The position numbers and the translations under genes were made by a program. A stretch of 64,000 nt of DNA from Actinotalea alkalitolerans (lineage in GTDB: Bacteria > Actinomycetota > Actinomycetes > Actinomycetales > Cellulomonadaceae): the NCBI RefSeq assembly GCF_023369855.1, contig NZ_JAMBPP010000007.1, positions 111,486-175,485 on the forward strand, given 5' to 3'. Each line of letters starts with the position of its first letter. Within the stretch, counting starts at the first letter, position 1. Below, piece by piece: positions 1 to 9,002 of this stretch. The notes beneath the pieces were generated by a model. The model did no database searches and had not been told where the DNA came from. It was given only the letters and a program-made list of their open reading frames with translations.

Positions 1-112
<112 letters not shown>

Positions 113-159
113 GGGTCGGACGGGTGCGCTGCGACCAGTGCGCAGGCCGCCGGCCCCGA

Positions 160-405
160 TCAGATGTTGAGGAAGCTCGCGGGGTCGTCGTCGCTGCCCT
201 CGGCCTGCGAGACCTGGGACTGCAGGCCGTAGGCGCTCTCCACGTCGGTGACGTCCTGCGGCTCGTCGCTCGAGCCGCGGACCTCGTCGACCTCGGTGTC
301 GGTCAGGGCGTCGGGGGTGCTGTCGGGCGGGGAGGGCATCGGGTCGCGGTCGTCGCCGGCTCGCGCGTCGGGAACGCCGGGGGTCTCGTGCGGGTTCTGG
401 CTCAT
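160..405 (-). CDS. Small acidic protein of unknown function (81 aa)
   Basis: The reading frame opens at an ATG preceded by a clear AAGGAGAGG ribosome binding site about 6 bases upstream, which picks this start over the much longer open frame that continues upstream. The product is very rich in Asp, Glu, Ser and Pro, has no membrane segment or signal peptide, and is probably disordered. It ends with a short hydrophobic tail (ASFLNI). It is divergent from the ECF sigma gene across about 160 bases. I recognise no family; the start signal and composition support a real small gene, but no function can be given. Confidence 0.6.
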   Translation of the reverse strand: MSQNPHETPGVPDARAGDDRDPMPSPPDSTPDALTDTEVDEVRGSSDEPQDVTDVESAYGLQSQVSQAEGSDDDPASFLNI

Positions 406-567
406 CGGGCCTCTCCTTCGCTGTGCACCGCCAAGCGTGGGGGTGCCGTCCCAGGCTAGGACTGCGTGCTCGGACCGGCATCTGGGAACTTCCTGCGCGT
501 CGCCTGCAAGAAGTGCCAGGGATGGCACAGAGTTCTGGGAGACAGCCCGTCGACCCTGGGAGCCCTC

Positions 568-1116
568 ATGCGTGACGACGCCTGGTTCGAGGGTCTGTTC
601 CGCGCGCACTCGACCGCCGTGTACCGGTACTTCGCGCGACGGGCGCCGATCGACGACGCCCAGGACCTCGCCGCCGACGTCCTGGCGACCGCCTGGCGCC
701 GCCGCGACGACGTCCCGGACGGGGCCGAGCTGCCCTGGCTGTACCGGACGGCCGGGTTCGTCCTGGCCAACCACCGGCGCAAGATCCGCGCGATCCCCGT
801 CGAGGAGGTTCCCGAGGAGGTCGACGACCTCGACGCCTCGGAGCTGACCCTGGCCGACGACGAGGTGCGAGCGGTGCTCGCCGCCCTCGGCCCGCGTGAC
901 CGGCGGATCCTCCTGCTCCACGCCTGGGAGGGTCTGGACGGGGACCAGCTCGCGGTCGCGCTGGGGATCACCCGTGGAGGGGCCGACGCTGCGCTGTCGC
1001 GGGCGCGGTCGCGGCTGCGAGCGGCCTGGAGCGCTCACGACGCGGACCCGCCGCAGGCCACCGCCCGGCCCGGCACCGGTGCAAGCCGGACCTCCGAGCA
1101 GACACAGACACGGTGA
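568..1116 (+). CDS. ECF-family RNA polymerase sigma factor (182 aa)
   Basis: Directs RNA polymerase to a small set of promoters. Region 2 covers about residues 8-75 (WFEGLFRAHSTAVYRYFARR, then the DAQDLAADVLATAWRR segment of region 2.2), and region 4 about 105-160 (LGPRDRRILLLHAWEGL followed by a helix-turn-helix with ALSRARSRLRAAW). There is no sigma 1.1 or region 3, and the length is usual for the family. I chose the ATG giving MRDDAWFEGL; the frame is open further upstream but homology starts here. The next gene begins 37 bases downstream and encodes a membrane protein that may act as its regulator. Promoter specificity cannot be read from the sequence. Confidence 0.9.
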   Translation: MRDDAWFEGLFRAHSTAVYRYFARRAPIDDAQDLAADVLATAWRRRDDVPDGAELPWLYRTAGFVLANHRRKIRAIPVEEVPEEVDDLDASELTLADDEVRAVLAALGPRDRRILLLHAWEGLDGDQLAVALGITRGGADAALSRARSRLRAAWSAHDADPPQATARPGTGASRTSEQTQTR

Positions 1117-1153
1117 GGACCTGCACCGCGGGTCGGGACCTGTGGAGGTCGAC

Positions 1154-2650
1154 GTGAACGAGAACACCGGAGCGGGTTCGCCCCCCACCGGCGGGGGCGA
1201 CCAGCAGGCGGCCGAGGGCGCCGTCGTGCGGCTGCGGGCCGCCGACCCCGCGGCCGACCTCGCGCCCGACAGCGGTGCCCTGCGGGAGGCGGTCCGTGAC
1301 CGGGTCGAGGCCCCCGACGCGACGTCCGGCGAGACCCTGGTGGTCGAGGTCCCGGGCGTGGCCGACGTGCCCGAGGGGGCGCAGACCACCGACGAGCTCG
1401 CGGCGGCCCGCGAGCGTCGTGACCGACGCTGGACCTCGTGGCCGGCCCGGGTCGCGGGCGTCGCCGCCGCCGCCCTGCTGGTCGGGGCGGGAGGGGGCTA
1501 CGCGGTGGGGGCTGCCGGGAGCTCCGACGCGCCGGTGGCCGACGGGCCGATCCTGCTCGACGGGACGTCGCCGGGCGCCCCTCAGACCGAGATGATGGGC
1601 CCGATGGGCGGTGACGCCGCCGCCATGGAGGACAGGGCGATGTTCTGGCCCGGGTACTTCGGGCGCACGGTCTTCACCGCACAGGGCCTGTCGGACCAGG
1701 GCGGCACCGCTGCGGCCTGGGCCTACGACGCGACAGCGGTCTTCTCGGCCGACACGCTGGTGGCTGCGGCCGCGAGCCTGGGGATCGCTGGCGAACCCCG
1801 GCAGGAGTACGGCAGCTGGACCATCGGACCCATCGACGGGAGCGGCCCGGTCCTTCAGCTCCAGCCCGACGGCATGGGCACGCTGAGCATGTACGACCCC
1901 ACGCGCGACCCGTGGTCCTGCGGGGCCGTGAGCCTGGACACCGAGCAGCAGTCCGGCGCCGCAGGGGACAGCGGCCCGAGCGAGGAGGCGATGAGGCTCG
2001 ATCCCGAGATCGGTGTCATGCCCGTGCCCGAGTGCCAGGAGCGCGACCTGGGACCGGCGCCGACGGGGGAGGCCGCCGAGGCCGTTCTGCGTGACGTGCT
2101 CGCCTCCCTGGGTATCGACGCCGGTGGTCTCGAGCTCGTCGTGGAGGAGCACGGCGACCCGCAGATGACCTTCGTCACGGCGTACCAGGTGCTCGACGGT
2201 CAGCGGACGGGCGCCCAGTGGAGTGCGCAGCTCGTCGCGGACGGCGTGCAGTCCCTCTACGGTTCGCTGGCACCTCTGGTCGAGCTCGGGGATCTCGACG
2301 TGGTGAGCCCGACAGAGGCTGTCGAGCGCCTCGTGGACCCGCGGTTCGGCGGGGGCCAGGGTGGTCCGATCGCCTACGCCGAGGGTTCGGTGCTCGCACG
2401 CGGCACGTCCGAGACGATGCCCGTGCCCGAGGAGCCGACGGTCCCGCCCACCGTGCAGCCCGGGGCGAGCTTCCGGTGGCCGGTCACCGAGGCGGTGATC
2501 ACGCAGGCCCGTCTCGGTGTGGCCGTGCACACCCAGCCCGACGGTGCTGCGGTGCTGCTGCCGACCTATGAGCTGACCAGCTCCGAGGGTGGCATCTGGT
2601 CGGTCGTCGCGGTCACGGACGCACACCTCGACTTCTCCGACGCCCGATGA
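1154..2650 (+). CDS. Single-pass membrane protein downstream of the sigma factor, possible anti-sigma partner (498 aa)
   Basis: The GTG start is set by a GGAGG 5 bases upstream. An N-terminal cytoplasmic part of about 95 residues contains a LRAADPAADL-type segment often seen in actinobacterial proteins beside ECF sigma genes. One transmembrane helix follows (about residues 97-118, AGVAAAALLVGAGGGYAVGA). The remaining ~380 residues are predicted outside and have no domain I recognise. Position behind the sigma gene and topology suggest transmembrane regulation of it, but there is no recognisable anti-sigma zinc motif (HXXXCXXC), so this is inference. Its stop overlaps the ATG of the next small gene. 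Confidence 0.7.
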   Translation: MNENTGAGSPPTGGGDQQAAEGAVVRLRAADPAADLAPDSGALREAVRDRVEAPDATSGETLVVEVPGVADVPEGAQTTDELAAARERRDRRWTSWPARVAGVAAAALLVGAGGGYAVGAAGSSDAPVADGPILLDGTSPGAPQTEMMGPMGGDAAAMEDRAMFWPGYFGRTVFTAQGLSDQGGTAAAWAYDATAVFSADTLVAAAASLGIAGEPRQEYGSWTIGPIDGSGPVLQLQPDGMGTLSMYDPTRDPWSCGAVSLDTEQQSGAAGDSGPSEEAMRLDPEIGVMPVPECQERDLGPAPTGEAAEAVLRDVLASLGIDAGGLELVVEEHGDPQMTFVTAYQVLDGQRTGAQWSAQLVADGVQSLYGSLAPLVELGDLDVVSPTEAVERLVDPRFGGGQGGPIAYAEGSVLARGTSETMPVPEEPTVPPTVQPGASFRWPVTEAVITQARLGVAVHTQPDGAAVLLPTYELTSSEGGIWSVVAVTDAHLDFSDAR

Positions 2651-2829
2651 GCGCCGGAGGAGTCCGTGGGCGCGCCACGGAGGTCCCGGCGCAGCCGGAC
2701 CGGCTCGAGCGTGAGCTGCGGCGGATGGCGCTGCTTCACCGCAGGGCGCTCGCCGCGAGCCTGCCGCGAGTCCCCCTTCGGGCAGCGGTCGAGCGGCCGA
2801 CGGCGGCGCTGCCGGACTCGAGACACTAG
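2647..2829 (+). CDS. Tiny basic protein, paralogue of the one at 8999 (60 aa)
   Basis: Starts inside the stop codon of the membrane-protein gene (ATGA overlap), so it is probably translated by coupling. Its central helix, ERELRRMALLHRRALAAS, closely matches DRELRRLEVIHRRALAAG in a second tiny gene at 8999-9187, which is likewise ATGA-coupled to a membrane-protein gene. That repeated context and sequence is the main support for a real gene. The helix is strongly basic and amphipathic. No family is recognised and no function can be assigned. Confidence 0.55.
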   Translation: MSAGGVRGRATEVPAQPDRLERELRRMALLHRRALAASLPRVPLRAAVERPTAALPDSRH

Positions 2830-2846
2830 GGGCAGGGGCTCGAACC

Positions 2847-2897
2847 GGGCCCGGTGCGGTGCAGGTCGACGGGCTGATCATGCACCGCGCCGGGCCC
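2847..2897. terminator. 17-bp inverted repeat after the sigma-factor operon
   Basis: Arms 2847-2863 and 2881-2897 pair over 17 bases with one G-T wobble, around a 17-base loop. It lies between the small gene ending at 2829 and the ATPase gene at 3013, with no T-tract, as is usual for terminators in high-GC actinobacteria. Confidence 0.6.
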
Positions 2898-3012
2898 CTT
2901 GCCGTGCACGGAGGCGGTGACCGGCGTAGGTTCGGTGCCGCGGGGCGGGTCTCGAGGCCGCCAGCAATCGACACGTGACCGGTGCGGGTCGGATCACCCG
3001 GGAGGTGTGGGC

Positions 3013-4653
3013 GTGGACGAGCAAGAGGTCGGTGGCGTGCCGGACGGCGACGACCCCCCACGTCCGCCGACCCGGCGGGAGCTTCGGCAGCAGCGCGCTG
3101 CCCAGGACGTGGCCGACGCCTACGCCGAGGAGCCGTGGGACCGGACGATCGAGCGCCCCGCACGGATGCGCGTTCCCGTGCCGGACGACGCCACCTCGGA
3201 CCTGACCCCACCGCAGGGCGTCCCGGTCCACGACGACGCGCACGACGACGCCGCGCACGACGAGGCGCACGACGAGGCGCACGAGGACGCCGCGCACGAC
3301 GAGGCGCACGAGGACGCCGCGCACGACGAGGCGCACGAGGACGCCGCGCACGACGACCCGGCGTCCACGTTCCGGCACGACGGTCACGGGCCGCTCCCCG
3401 AGCCGCCGCCGGTCCCCGAGCCGCCACGGGTCCTGCCGGTGGCGCCGGTGTCGGTGCGGGTCGGGGTCGACGGTGCCGCCTCGCCGACCGGGGCCTCCAC
3501 ACCTGTCCCCCCGGTGCTGCCGGCCGAGCCCGACGAGGACGACGTCCCCGAGAGCCCGCCGGTGGTCGCCCGCCCGGTGGCAGGGCCCAGGGCCTCGTCG
3601 ACGCCCTGGGCGCCCACCTCGCGGGCGGGGGCAGGCGAGGGTGCCCCGTACCGGTGGACCGAGCCCGCGTCGCCGTTCCGTGGGCTCGACGCCCGGGTGG
3701 GAGAGCCGACACCGGAGGAGCTGCCCACGCTGACGGACCTGCTCTCCTCACGACCCGAGCCGGCGACCGGTCCGGCCGAGCACGGGTGGCAGGCCACTGT
3801 GCGCAGGCTGACCGGGGGTCTGGTCGCCCCGCCGCCCGGGGCCGCCGAGGTGCGTCGGCGCACGGCTGTCGCCACGGTGCAACGCAGCCTCGACGGACCC
3901 AGGACGATCGTCGTGCTCAACCCCAAGGGCGGGGCCCACAAGACGACCGCCTCGTTGCTCATCGCCGCGACCTTCGGCATCCACCGGGGTGGGTACACCC
4001 TGGCCTGGGACAACAACGAGACCCGGGGGACCCTGGGCTGGCGGTCGCACCAGGCGCGGCACCACAACACCGCGGTGAACCTGCTGCAGGACCTGGACCG
4101 GTTCTCCGACCCGGGGTCGGCCCGCGTCGGAGACCTGGACAACTACGTGCGGGCGCAGGGGTCCGCGCAGTTCGACGTCCTGGCCTCCGACGAGGACGCC
4201 GCCTCGGCGGCGTCGATCGACGCCGAGGCGTTCACCGCGCTGCACGGGACGCTCGCCCGGTTCTACCGCGTGATGGTGATCGACACCGGCAACAACATGC
4301 GTGCCTCGAACTGGCAGGCGGCGGTCGAGGCGGCCGACCAGCTGGTGATCGTGTCGACCGTGCGGGAGGACACCTCGCAGTCTGCGGCCTGGGCGGTCGA
4401 CGCGCTGCGGGCCATGGGGCACGGCGAGGCGGTCAGCCGGGCGGTGACGGTGCTCTCGGCACCTGCTCCCCGGGTCGACCACACGCTGACCGCGAGGCTG
4501 CACGAGCACTTCGGCCGGTTGACCCGCACGGTCCAGGACGTCCCGTACGACCCGGCCCTGGTCGCCGGAGGGCCGCTCGACGTCGAGGCGCTGGCCCCCT
4601 CGACCCGGGAGGCCTGGCTGCACGTGACTGCGGCGGTCGCCGAAGGGCTCTGA
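3013..4653 (+). CDS. ParA/MinD-like P-loop ATPase with acidic disordered N-terminus (546 aa)
   Basis: The C-terminal half is a SIMIBI-class ATPase: the deviant Walker A NPKGGAHKTT lies at about residues 303-312, followed by a switch-like AWDNNETRGT and later VIDTGNNM (Walker B region). ATPases of this group position plasmids, chromosomes, septum or secretion machinery by cycling between membrane or DNA and partner. The first ~250 residues are disordered, rich in Pro, Asp and Glu, and include a His/Asp/Glu/Ala tandem repeat (3271-3351). The GTG at 3013 has GGGAGG 7 bases upstream; another in-frame GTG lies at 3007. There is no parB or parS-like partner nearby, so this is an orphan whose cargo is unknown. 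Confidence 0.8.
   Translation: MDEQEVGGVPDGDDPPRPPTRRELRQQRAAQDVADAYAEEPWDRTIERPARMRVPVPDDATSDLTPPQGVPVHDDAHDDAAHDEAHDEAHEDAAHDEAHEDAAHDEAHEDAAHDDPASTFRHDGHGPLPEPPPVPEPPRVLPVAPVSVRVGVDGAASPTGASTPVPPVLPAEPDEDDVPESPPVVARPVAGPRASSTPWAPTSRAGAGEGAPYRWTEPASPFRGLDARVGEPTPEELPTLTDLLSSRPEPATGPAEHGWQATVRRLTGGLVAPPPGAAEVRRRTAVATVQRSLDGPRTIVVLNPKGGAHKTTASLLIAATFGIHRGGYTLAWDNNETRGTLGWRSHQARHHNTAVNLLQDLDRFSDPGSARVGDLDNYVRAQGSAQFDVLASDEDAASAASIDAEAFTALHGTLARFYRVMVIDTGNNMRASNWQAAVEAADQLVIVSTVREDTSQSAAWAVDALRAMGHGEAVSRAVTVLSAPAPRVDHTLTARLHEHFGRLTRTVQDVPYDPALVAGGPLDVEALAPSTREAWLHVTAAVAEGL
3271..3351 (+). repeat. Three exact 27-bp tandem repeats encoding DEAHEDAAH
   Basis: Units at 3271-3297, 3298-3324 and 3325-3351 are identical. 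Partial copies flank them (3229-3270 and 3352-3360). The unit is 9 codons, so copy-number change keeps the frame of the ATPase gene. Confidence 0.9.
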
Positions 4654-4681
4654 GTCTGCGCGCCCGACACCCCGACGGTCC

Positions 4682-4730
4682 TTGACTCCCTGTGCTTACC
4701 GGGTAACCTCGTCCATGGTTACCCGGTAAC
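4682..4730 (+). promoter_or_regulatory. padR promoter with paired GTTACCGGGTAAC operators
   Basis: A -35-like TTGACT (4682-4687) is followed 16 bases later by TAACCT (4704-4709). Two near-palindromic boxes, CTTACCGGGTAAC (4695-4707) and GTTACCCGGTAAC (4718-4730), are reverse complements of each other at 12 of 13 positions with centres 23 bp apart. The first overlaps the putative -10. The boxes sit just upstream of padR (4748), so autorepression is the natural reading. Confidence 0.65.
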
Positions 4731-4747
4731 AAGCGCAGGGGGCGCGC

Positions 4748-5482
4748 ATGTCGGTACGCAACGGACTGGTGGCGCTGCTCGCCGAGCAGCCGATGCACGG
4801 CTATCAGCTGCGTCAGGAGTTCGAGCGCCGCACCGGGGGGACCTGGCCGCTCAACATCGGTCAGGTCTACACCACGGTCCACCGTCTCGTCCGTGACGGC
4901 CTGGTCGAGCCGGTCCCGCAGGGGGGGACCGGGTCGACCGACGATGCGTCCGAGGACGACGCACCGTTCGAGCGCTTCCGGCTGACCGACGCCGGTCGGG
5001 CGGCCGCGACGTCGTGGTGGGCGACCCCGGTCGAGCGGGGTGCCCCGGCGCGCGACGAGCTCGCGATCAAGCTCGCTCTGGCGGTCACCTCACCGGGGGT
5101 CGACGTGCGAGGGGTGATCCAGCGTCAGCGCACCGAGACGCTGCGCTCGCTGCGCGACTTCACCCGCCTCAAGGTCACCCCCGACCACCGCCGCGCAGCG
5201 CTGGCGGGGGGCGGTCAGGCCGGGGACGTGGGTCCGGTCGACACACCCGTCGCGGACGCCCGCGCGGACCTCGCCTGGTCCCTCGTCCTGGACAGCCTGA
5301 TCTTCGGGGCGGAGGCCGAGATCCGGTGGCTCGACCACGTCGAGGCCCGGTTGGCCCGGGCCTCCCACGAGGCCGCGACGCTCGGCAGCGCTGCGGTACC
5401 GGCCGTACCGCCCACCGACGCCGCGCCCCCGGGTCGGCTGGGCGTACCTGGCGCCGCGAGTGCGTCGGGGGCCGACCGGTGA
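4748..5482 (+). CDS. PadR-family transcriptional repressor (244 aa)
   Basis: The N-terminal winged helix (MSVRNGLVALLAEQPMHGYQ through VYTTVHRLVRDGLVE, about residues 1-55) and the later LTDAGRAA strand are the PadR signature. The C-terminal part (~100-210) fits the helical dimerisation domain. PadR proteins commonly repress efflux or transporter genes and release DNA on binding a small ligand or antibiotic. It overlaps the ABC ATPase gene (stop TGA inside GTGA), so the regulator and transporter form one operon. The paired palindromes directly upstream support autoregulation. The ligand is unknown. Confidence 0.9.
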   Translation: MSVRNGLVALLAEQPMHGYQLRQEFERRTGGTWPLNIGQVYTTVHRLVRDGLVEPVPQGGTGSTDDASEDDAPFERFRLTDAGRAAATSWWATPVERGAPARDELAIKLALAVTSPGVDVRGVIQRQRTETLRSLRDFTRLKVTPDHRRAALAGGGQAGDVGPVDTPVADARADLAWSLVLDSLIFGAEAEIRWLDHVEARLARASHEAATLGSAAVPAVPPTDAAPPGRLGVPGAASASGADR

Positions 5483-6213
5483 CCACGCTCGGACCGGTGC
5501 TCCTGCGGCTCGCCCAGGTCACCCGCACCCACGGCCATGGCGAGCTGACCGTGCATGCGCTGCGCAGCGTCGACCTCGAGGTCCGGGTCGGCGAGCTCGT
5601 CGCCGTGATGGGCCCGTCGGGCTCGGGCAAGTCCACCCTGCTGAACATCGCCGGTGGGCTGGACAGCCCGACCTCGGGGACCGTGAGCCTGGCTGACGCG
5701 CAGCTGTCCGGGCTGGACCTCAAGGCGCGGGCCCGGCTGCGTCGTCGCAGCGTCGGATACGTCTTCCAGGACTTCAACCTGATCCCCGCGCTCACGGCCG
5801 CGGAGAACGTCTCGCTCCCCCGCGAGCTCGACGGGGTCTCGACCCGCCCGGCACGTGTCGAGGCGCTCGCGGCCCTGGCCGACGTGGGGATCGCCGAGCT
5901 CGCCGACCGTTTCCCCGACGAGCTCTCGGGCGGGCAGCAGCAGCGGGTGGCGATCGCCCGGGCGCTGGTCGGGCCTCGTCGGCTGGTCCTTGCCGACGAG
6001 CCCACCGGGGCGCTCGACTCGGTGACCGGGGAGGACGTCATGCGTGTGCTCCGCGCCCGCGTCGACGCCGGCGCTGCCGGGCTGCTGGTCACGCACGAGG
6101 CTCGGTTCGCGGCCTGGGCCGACCGCACGGTGTTCCTGCGTGACGGTGTCGTGGTGGACTCCACCGGTCCGCGGCCCGACGTCGAGGCGCTGCTCACCCT
6201 CGATCCGGCGTGA
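5479..6213 (+). CDS. ABC transporter ATPase, MacB/LolD type (244 aa)
   Basis: Powers the partner permease encoded next. Walker A GPSGSGKST is at residues 45-53, the Q-loop lies in YVFQDFNLIP, the ABC signature LSGGQQQR starts at 149, and Walker B plus D-loop is VLADEPTGALD. This combination is typical of the MacB/LolD/FtsE-like group that works with FtsX-type permeases to extrude antimicrobials, lipoproteins or peptides rather than import. GTG start overlaps the padR stop. The H-loop reads LLVTHEARFAAWADR, so all catalytic motifs are present. Confidence 0.9.
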   Translation: MTTLGPVLLRLAQVTRTHGHGELTVHALRSVDLEVRVGELVAVMGPSGSGKSTLLNIAGGLDSPTSGTVSLADAQLSGLDLKARARLRRRSVGYVFQDFNLIPALTAAENVSLPRELDGVSTRPARVEALAALADVGIAELADRFPDELSGGQQQRVAIARALVGPRRLVLADEPTGALDSVTGEDVMRVLRARVDAGAAGLLVTHEARFAAWADRTVFLRDGVVVDSTGPRPDVEALLTLDPA

Positions 6214-9002
6214 TGAGCCGCGGAGCGGCACCGTGGAGAGCCGTGCTCCGCATCGCACGGCGCGACGCGGCACGGTCCAGGGGGCGGACGGCCCTGATCG
6301 CCGTCATGGTGGGCCTGCCGGTGCTCGCGGCGGTCGTCATCGTGGTGCTGCTTCGTTCTTCGACGCCCGGAGACGCGCTGTTCACCCGGCTCATGGTGGG
6401 GGAGGTTACGCAGGCCCGGCTCAGCTACCACTGCCCGGCCGCGATCGTGCAGGACGTGCGTCAGAGCGTCGGGTGCTCCTACGACGAGTCGCGGGTCCAG
6501 GACCCGACGCTCGCGGAGATCGAGGACGACGTCCGGGCCGTCCTGGGTGACGACGCAGGGCTCGTCCGCCTCGACGGGCGACGGGCCCTTCTCACCACGA
6601 CGGACCGGTCGAGCCGGGCCGGGTACGGCGAGGTCGACCTGCTCGGTCCGGTCGGCGGGGTCTTCGAGCCGGTCGTGGGTGACCTCCCGGCGCGGGCCGG
6701 TGAGGTGCTGATCAGCTCCTGGCTCGCCGAGGACCTCGGTGTCGGAGTGGGTGAGGAGCTCGGGCTGCGGGCGGTTGGTGAGCCCGAGCAGCGGGTCCGG
6801 GTCACCGGGATGCTGCATCCCTTCGTCGAGGGTCCCGATGTGCTCGCGCTGCCCGGCACGCTGCTGCCCACGGCCGCGCAGGACGTCGATCTCGCCCCGC
6901 TGGCTGCCCAGTGGGGTGTCGAGTGGTGGGTGACCGGAACGGATCCCGTCACCTGGGACCACGTGGTCGCCCTGAACGACCTGGGCCTGCTGGTCCGCAG
7001 TCGTGCTGTGCTCGCCGACCCTCCGCCGCGCTCAGCGATGCCGCTGCACACGGACGGCGAGCTCGTGCAGGGAGGCACCTCGGCGCGGACGGCCCTGCTC
7101 GTGGCGGCAGTGGTGGGCGCGGGTCTGCTCGAGGCGGTGCTGATCGTGGGCCCCGCCTTCGCCGTGGGGGCACGGCGCTCCTCGCGCGAGCTCGCACTGC
7201 TCGCGGCGCACGGCGGGGACCGTCGAGACCTGCGGCGACTCGTGCTGTGGAACGGGGTCGTCATCGGGCTGGGCGCGTCGGTCGTGGCCGCCGTCCTGGG
7301 GGTCGGTGCAGGAGCGGCCCTGGTGACGTGGCTCCCGGTCGGCGCGGGCGCGTTCCCCAACCTCGTGGTGCCCTGGCTGGAGATCCTCGGGCTGATCGCC
7401 CTCGGCACCGGGATCGCCGCGGCCGCGGCCTGGCTCCCCGCGCACCGGGCGTGCCGGGTCGACGTCGTCGCGGCGCTCAGCGGACGGCGGGCCGAGGCCG
7501 CACCGCACCACGGGGTCCCCGTCGTGGGCCTCGTGCTGCTCGGCATCGGCACGGCCGCGGCCGTCTCAGGTGCCCTGCGCGCGCAGTCCGGCTTCGCGGT
7601 CGCCGGAGTCCTGCTGCTGCTCGTCGGGATGGTCGCGACCTCGGGTGCCGTGGTCACGCTGCTCGGCCGGGTCGCACGGTGGGCGCCCACCGCCCTGAGG
7701 TTCGCCCTGCGGGACACCGCACGGCAGCGGGGTCGGACAGCACCCGCGGTCGCCGCGGTCATCGCGGCGGTCGCCGGGGCGACCGCCGGCCTGGTGTTCC
7801 TGACCTCGAGCGACCACCACGACCGGCTGACCTGGGCACCGATCGCGGCGGAGGGCACCGTGCACATCGCGGTGCACCCCGATGAGCTCGACGACGTCGA
7901 CCGGGCCGGGCTCGTCGCACGGGCCGGGGCAGCCTTCGAGGACGTCGCGCCGCTCGCCACCTCGGCCGTGGTGCGGATCCTGACCGTCGCCGAGCCCGAT
8001 CCTGCGTCCATGAGCCTCAGCGTGTGGGCCGAGCGCCCGGTCGAGGCCATGTGCCCGGTGTGGCTCCTCGAGCGGCAGGCCACCCAGCAGGAGCTCGCGG
8101 ACGCGCAGGACGACCCGCGCTGCGAGCCCGGTGGGTCGGTGCTCTCCTCCAACCCGTACTCGGTGGGGTTCGGCAGCGTGCTCGTCGACGACGGGACCGT
8201 GGTGCGGACCCTCGGCCTGCCGGAGGCAGGGGAGGCCGCCGCGGCGCTCGCAGGGGGTGCGGTGCTGGTCAACGACGCGGCGGCGCTGTGGGCCGACGGC
8301 ACCGTGCACCTCACCTTCTCGGTCTACGACATGGACGGCTCGGGCGATCCGCACGAGGAGGAGCTGGTCCTGCCCGGTCACGTCGTGGGAGCCCGTGGCT
8401 CGCTCTACGGCGTGGTGCTGCCGATGGGCGCGTGGGAGCGGCTCGAGACCCTCGACCTCGTGCCGGTCGAGGCCGGGGTGGTCGGGACCACCACGGAGCC
8501 GCTGGCCCGGGACACGCTCGAGGCCGCCACCCAGGCGGTGGCTGACGCGATCGGTCCGGTCGCGAGCGGCGTCGAGGTCGAGAGCCCGTGGGTGACCGGT
8601 CAGGACGTCACGATGCTCGTGGTGGTCGCTGTGGCGGTCGTCCTGGGGCTCGCCGCGACCTGGATCGCCGTCGGCCTGGCGGCCGCCGAGTCGAGGGCAG
8701 ACCTCGCGACCCTTGCCGCGGTCGGGGCCTCACCGCGCACCCGGCGGACGGTCGCGGGTGCGCAGGCCGGGGCGATCGCCGGGACCGGGGTGGTCCTCGG
8801 AGCCGTCGCGGGGCTGCTGCTCGGCGCCGTGTTCGTGCTGGTCCGCAGGGGGCAGGGGTTCTCCGCCGACCCGACGTGGCAGGTCGTGCTGCCGTGGGCC
8901 GAGGTCGCATCGGTGGTGATCGGCCTGCCTGCCCTGGCCGTCGGTGCGGCGATGCTGCTGACCCGCTCACGGTTGCCCCTGAGTCTTCGGGGCTCGGCAT
9001 GA
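6213..9002 (+). CDS. FtsX-like ABC transporter permease (929 aa)
   Basis: Membrane partner of the preceding ATPase. An N-terminal transmembrane helix (~25-50, ALIAVMVGLPVLAAVVIVVL) is followed by a ~240-residue external domain. A membrane block with FtsX-like segments follows (around GARRSSRELALLAAHGGDRR), then a second external region (~550-790) and a C-terminal membrane block (LATLAAVGASPRTRR). The two FtsX domains are fused in tandem, as in actinobacterial export permeases. The ATG at 6213 overlaps the ATPase stop by one base; a GTG one codon earlier is also possible. Substrate unknown; the PadR context suggests inducible export or envelope-stress defence. Confidence 0.85.
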   Translation: MSRGAAPWRAVLRIARRDAARSRGRTALIAVMVGLPVLAAVVIVVLLRSSTPGDALFTRLMVGEVTQARLSYHCPAAIVQDVRQSVGCSYDESRVQDPTLAEIEDDVRAVLGDDAGLVRLDGRRALLTTTDRSSRAGYGEVDLLGPVGGVFEPVVGDLPARAGEVLISSWLAEDLGVGVGEELGLRAVGEPEQRVRVTGMLHPFVEGPDVLALPGTLLPTAAQDVDLAPLAAQWGVEWWVTGTDPVTWDHVVALNDLGLLVRSRAVLADPPPRSAMPLHTDGELVQGGTSARTALLVAAVVGAGLLEAVLIVGPAFAVGARRSSRELALLAAHGGDRRDLRRLVLWNGVVIGLGASVVAAVLGVGAGAALVTWLPVGAGAFPNLVVPWLEILGLIALGTGIAAAAAWLPAHRACRVDVVAALSGRRAEAAPHHGVPVVGLVLLGIGTAAAVSGALRAQSGFAVAGVLLLLVGMVATSGAVVTLLGRVARWAPTALRFALRDTARQRGRTAPAVAAVIAAVAGATAGLVFLTSSDHHDRLTWAPIAAEGTVHIAVHPDELDDVDRAGLVARAGAAFEDVAPLATSAVVRILTVAEPDPASMSLSVWAERPVEAMCPVWLLERQATQQELADAQDDPRCEPGGSVLSSNPYSVGFGSVLVDDGTVVRTLGLPEAGEAAAALAGGAVLVNDAAALWADGTVHLTFSVYDMDGSGDPHEEELVLPGHVVGARGSLYGVVLPMGAWERLETLDLVPVEAGVVGTTTEPLARDTLEAATQAVADAIGPVASGVEVESPWVTGQDVTMLVVVAVAVVLGLAATWIAVGLAAAESRADLATLAAVGASPRTRRTVAGAQAGAIAGTGVVLGAVAGLLLGAVFVLVRRGQGFSADPTWQVVLPWAEVASVVIGLPALAVGAAMLLTRSRLPLSLRGSA

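Noticed and set aside
2835-2860. tRNA T-arm-like GGCTCGAACCGGGC
   Set aside because: No matching acceptor, D or anticodon arms around it; it is part of the inverted repeat at 2847-2897.
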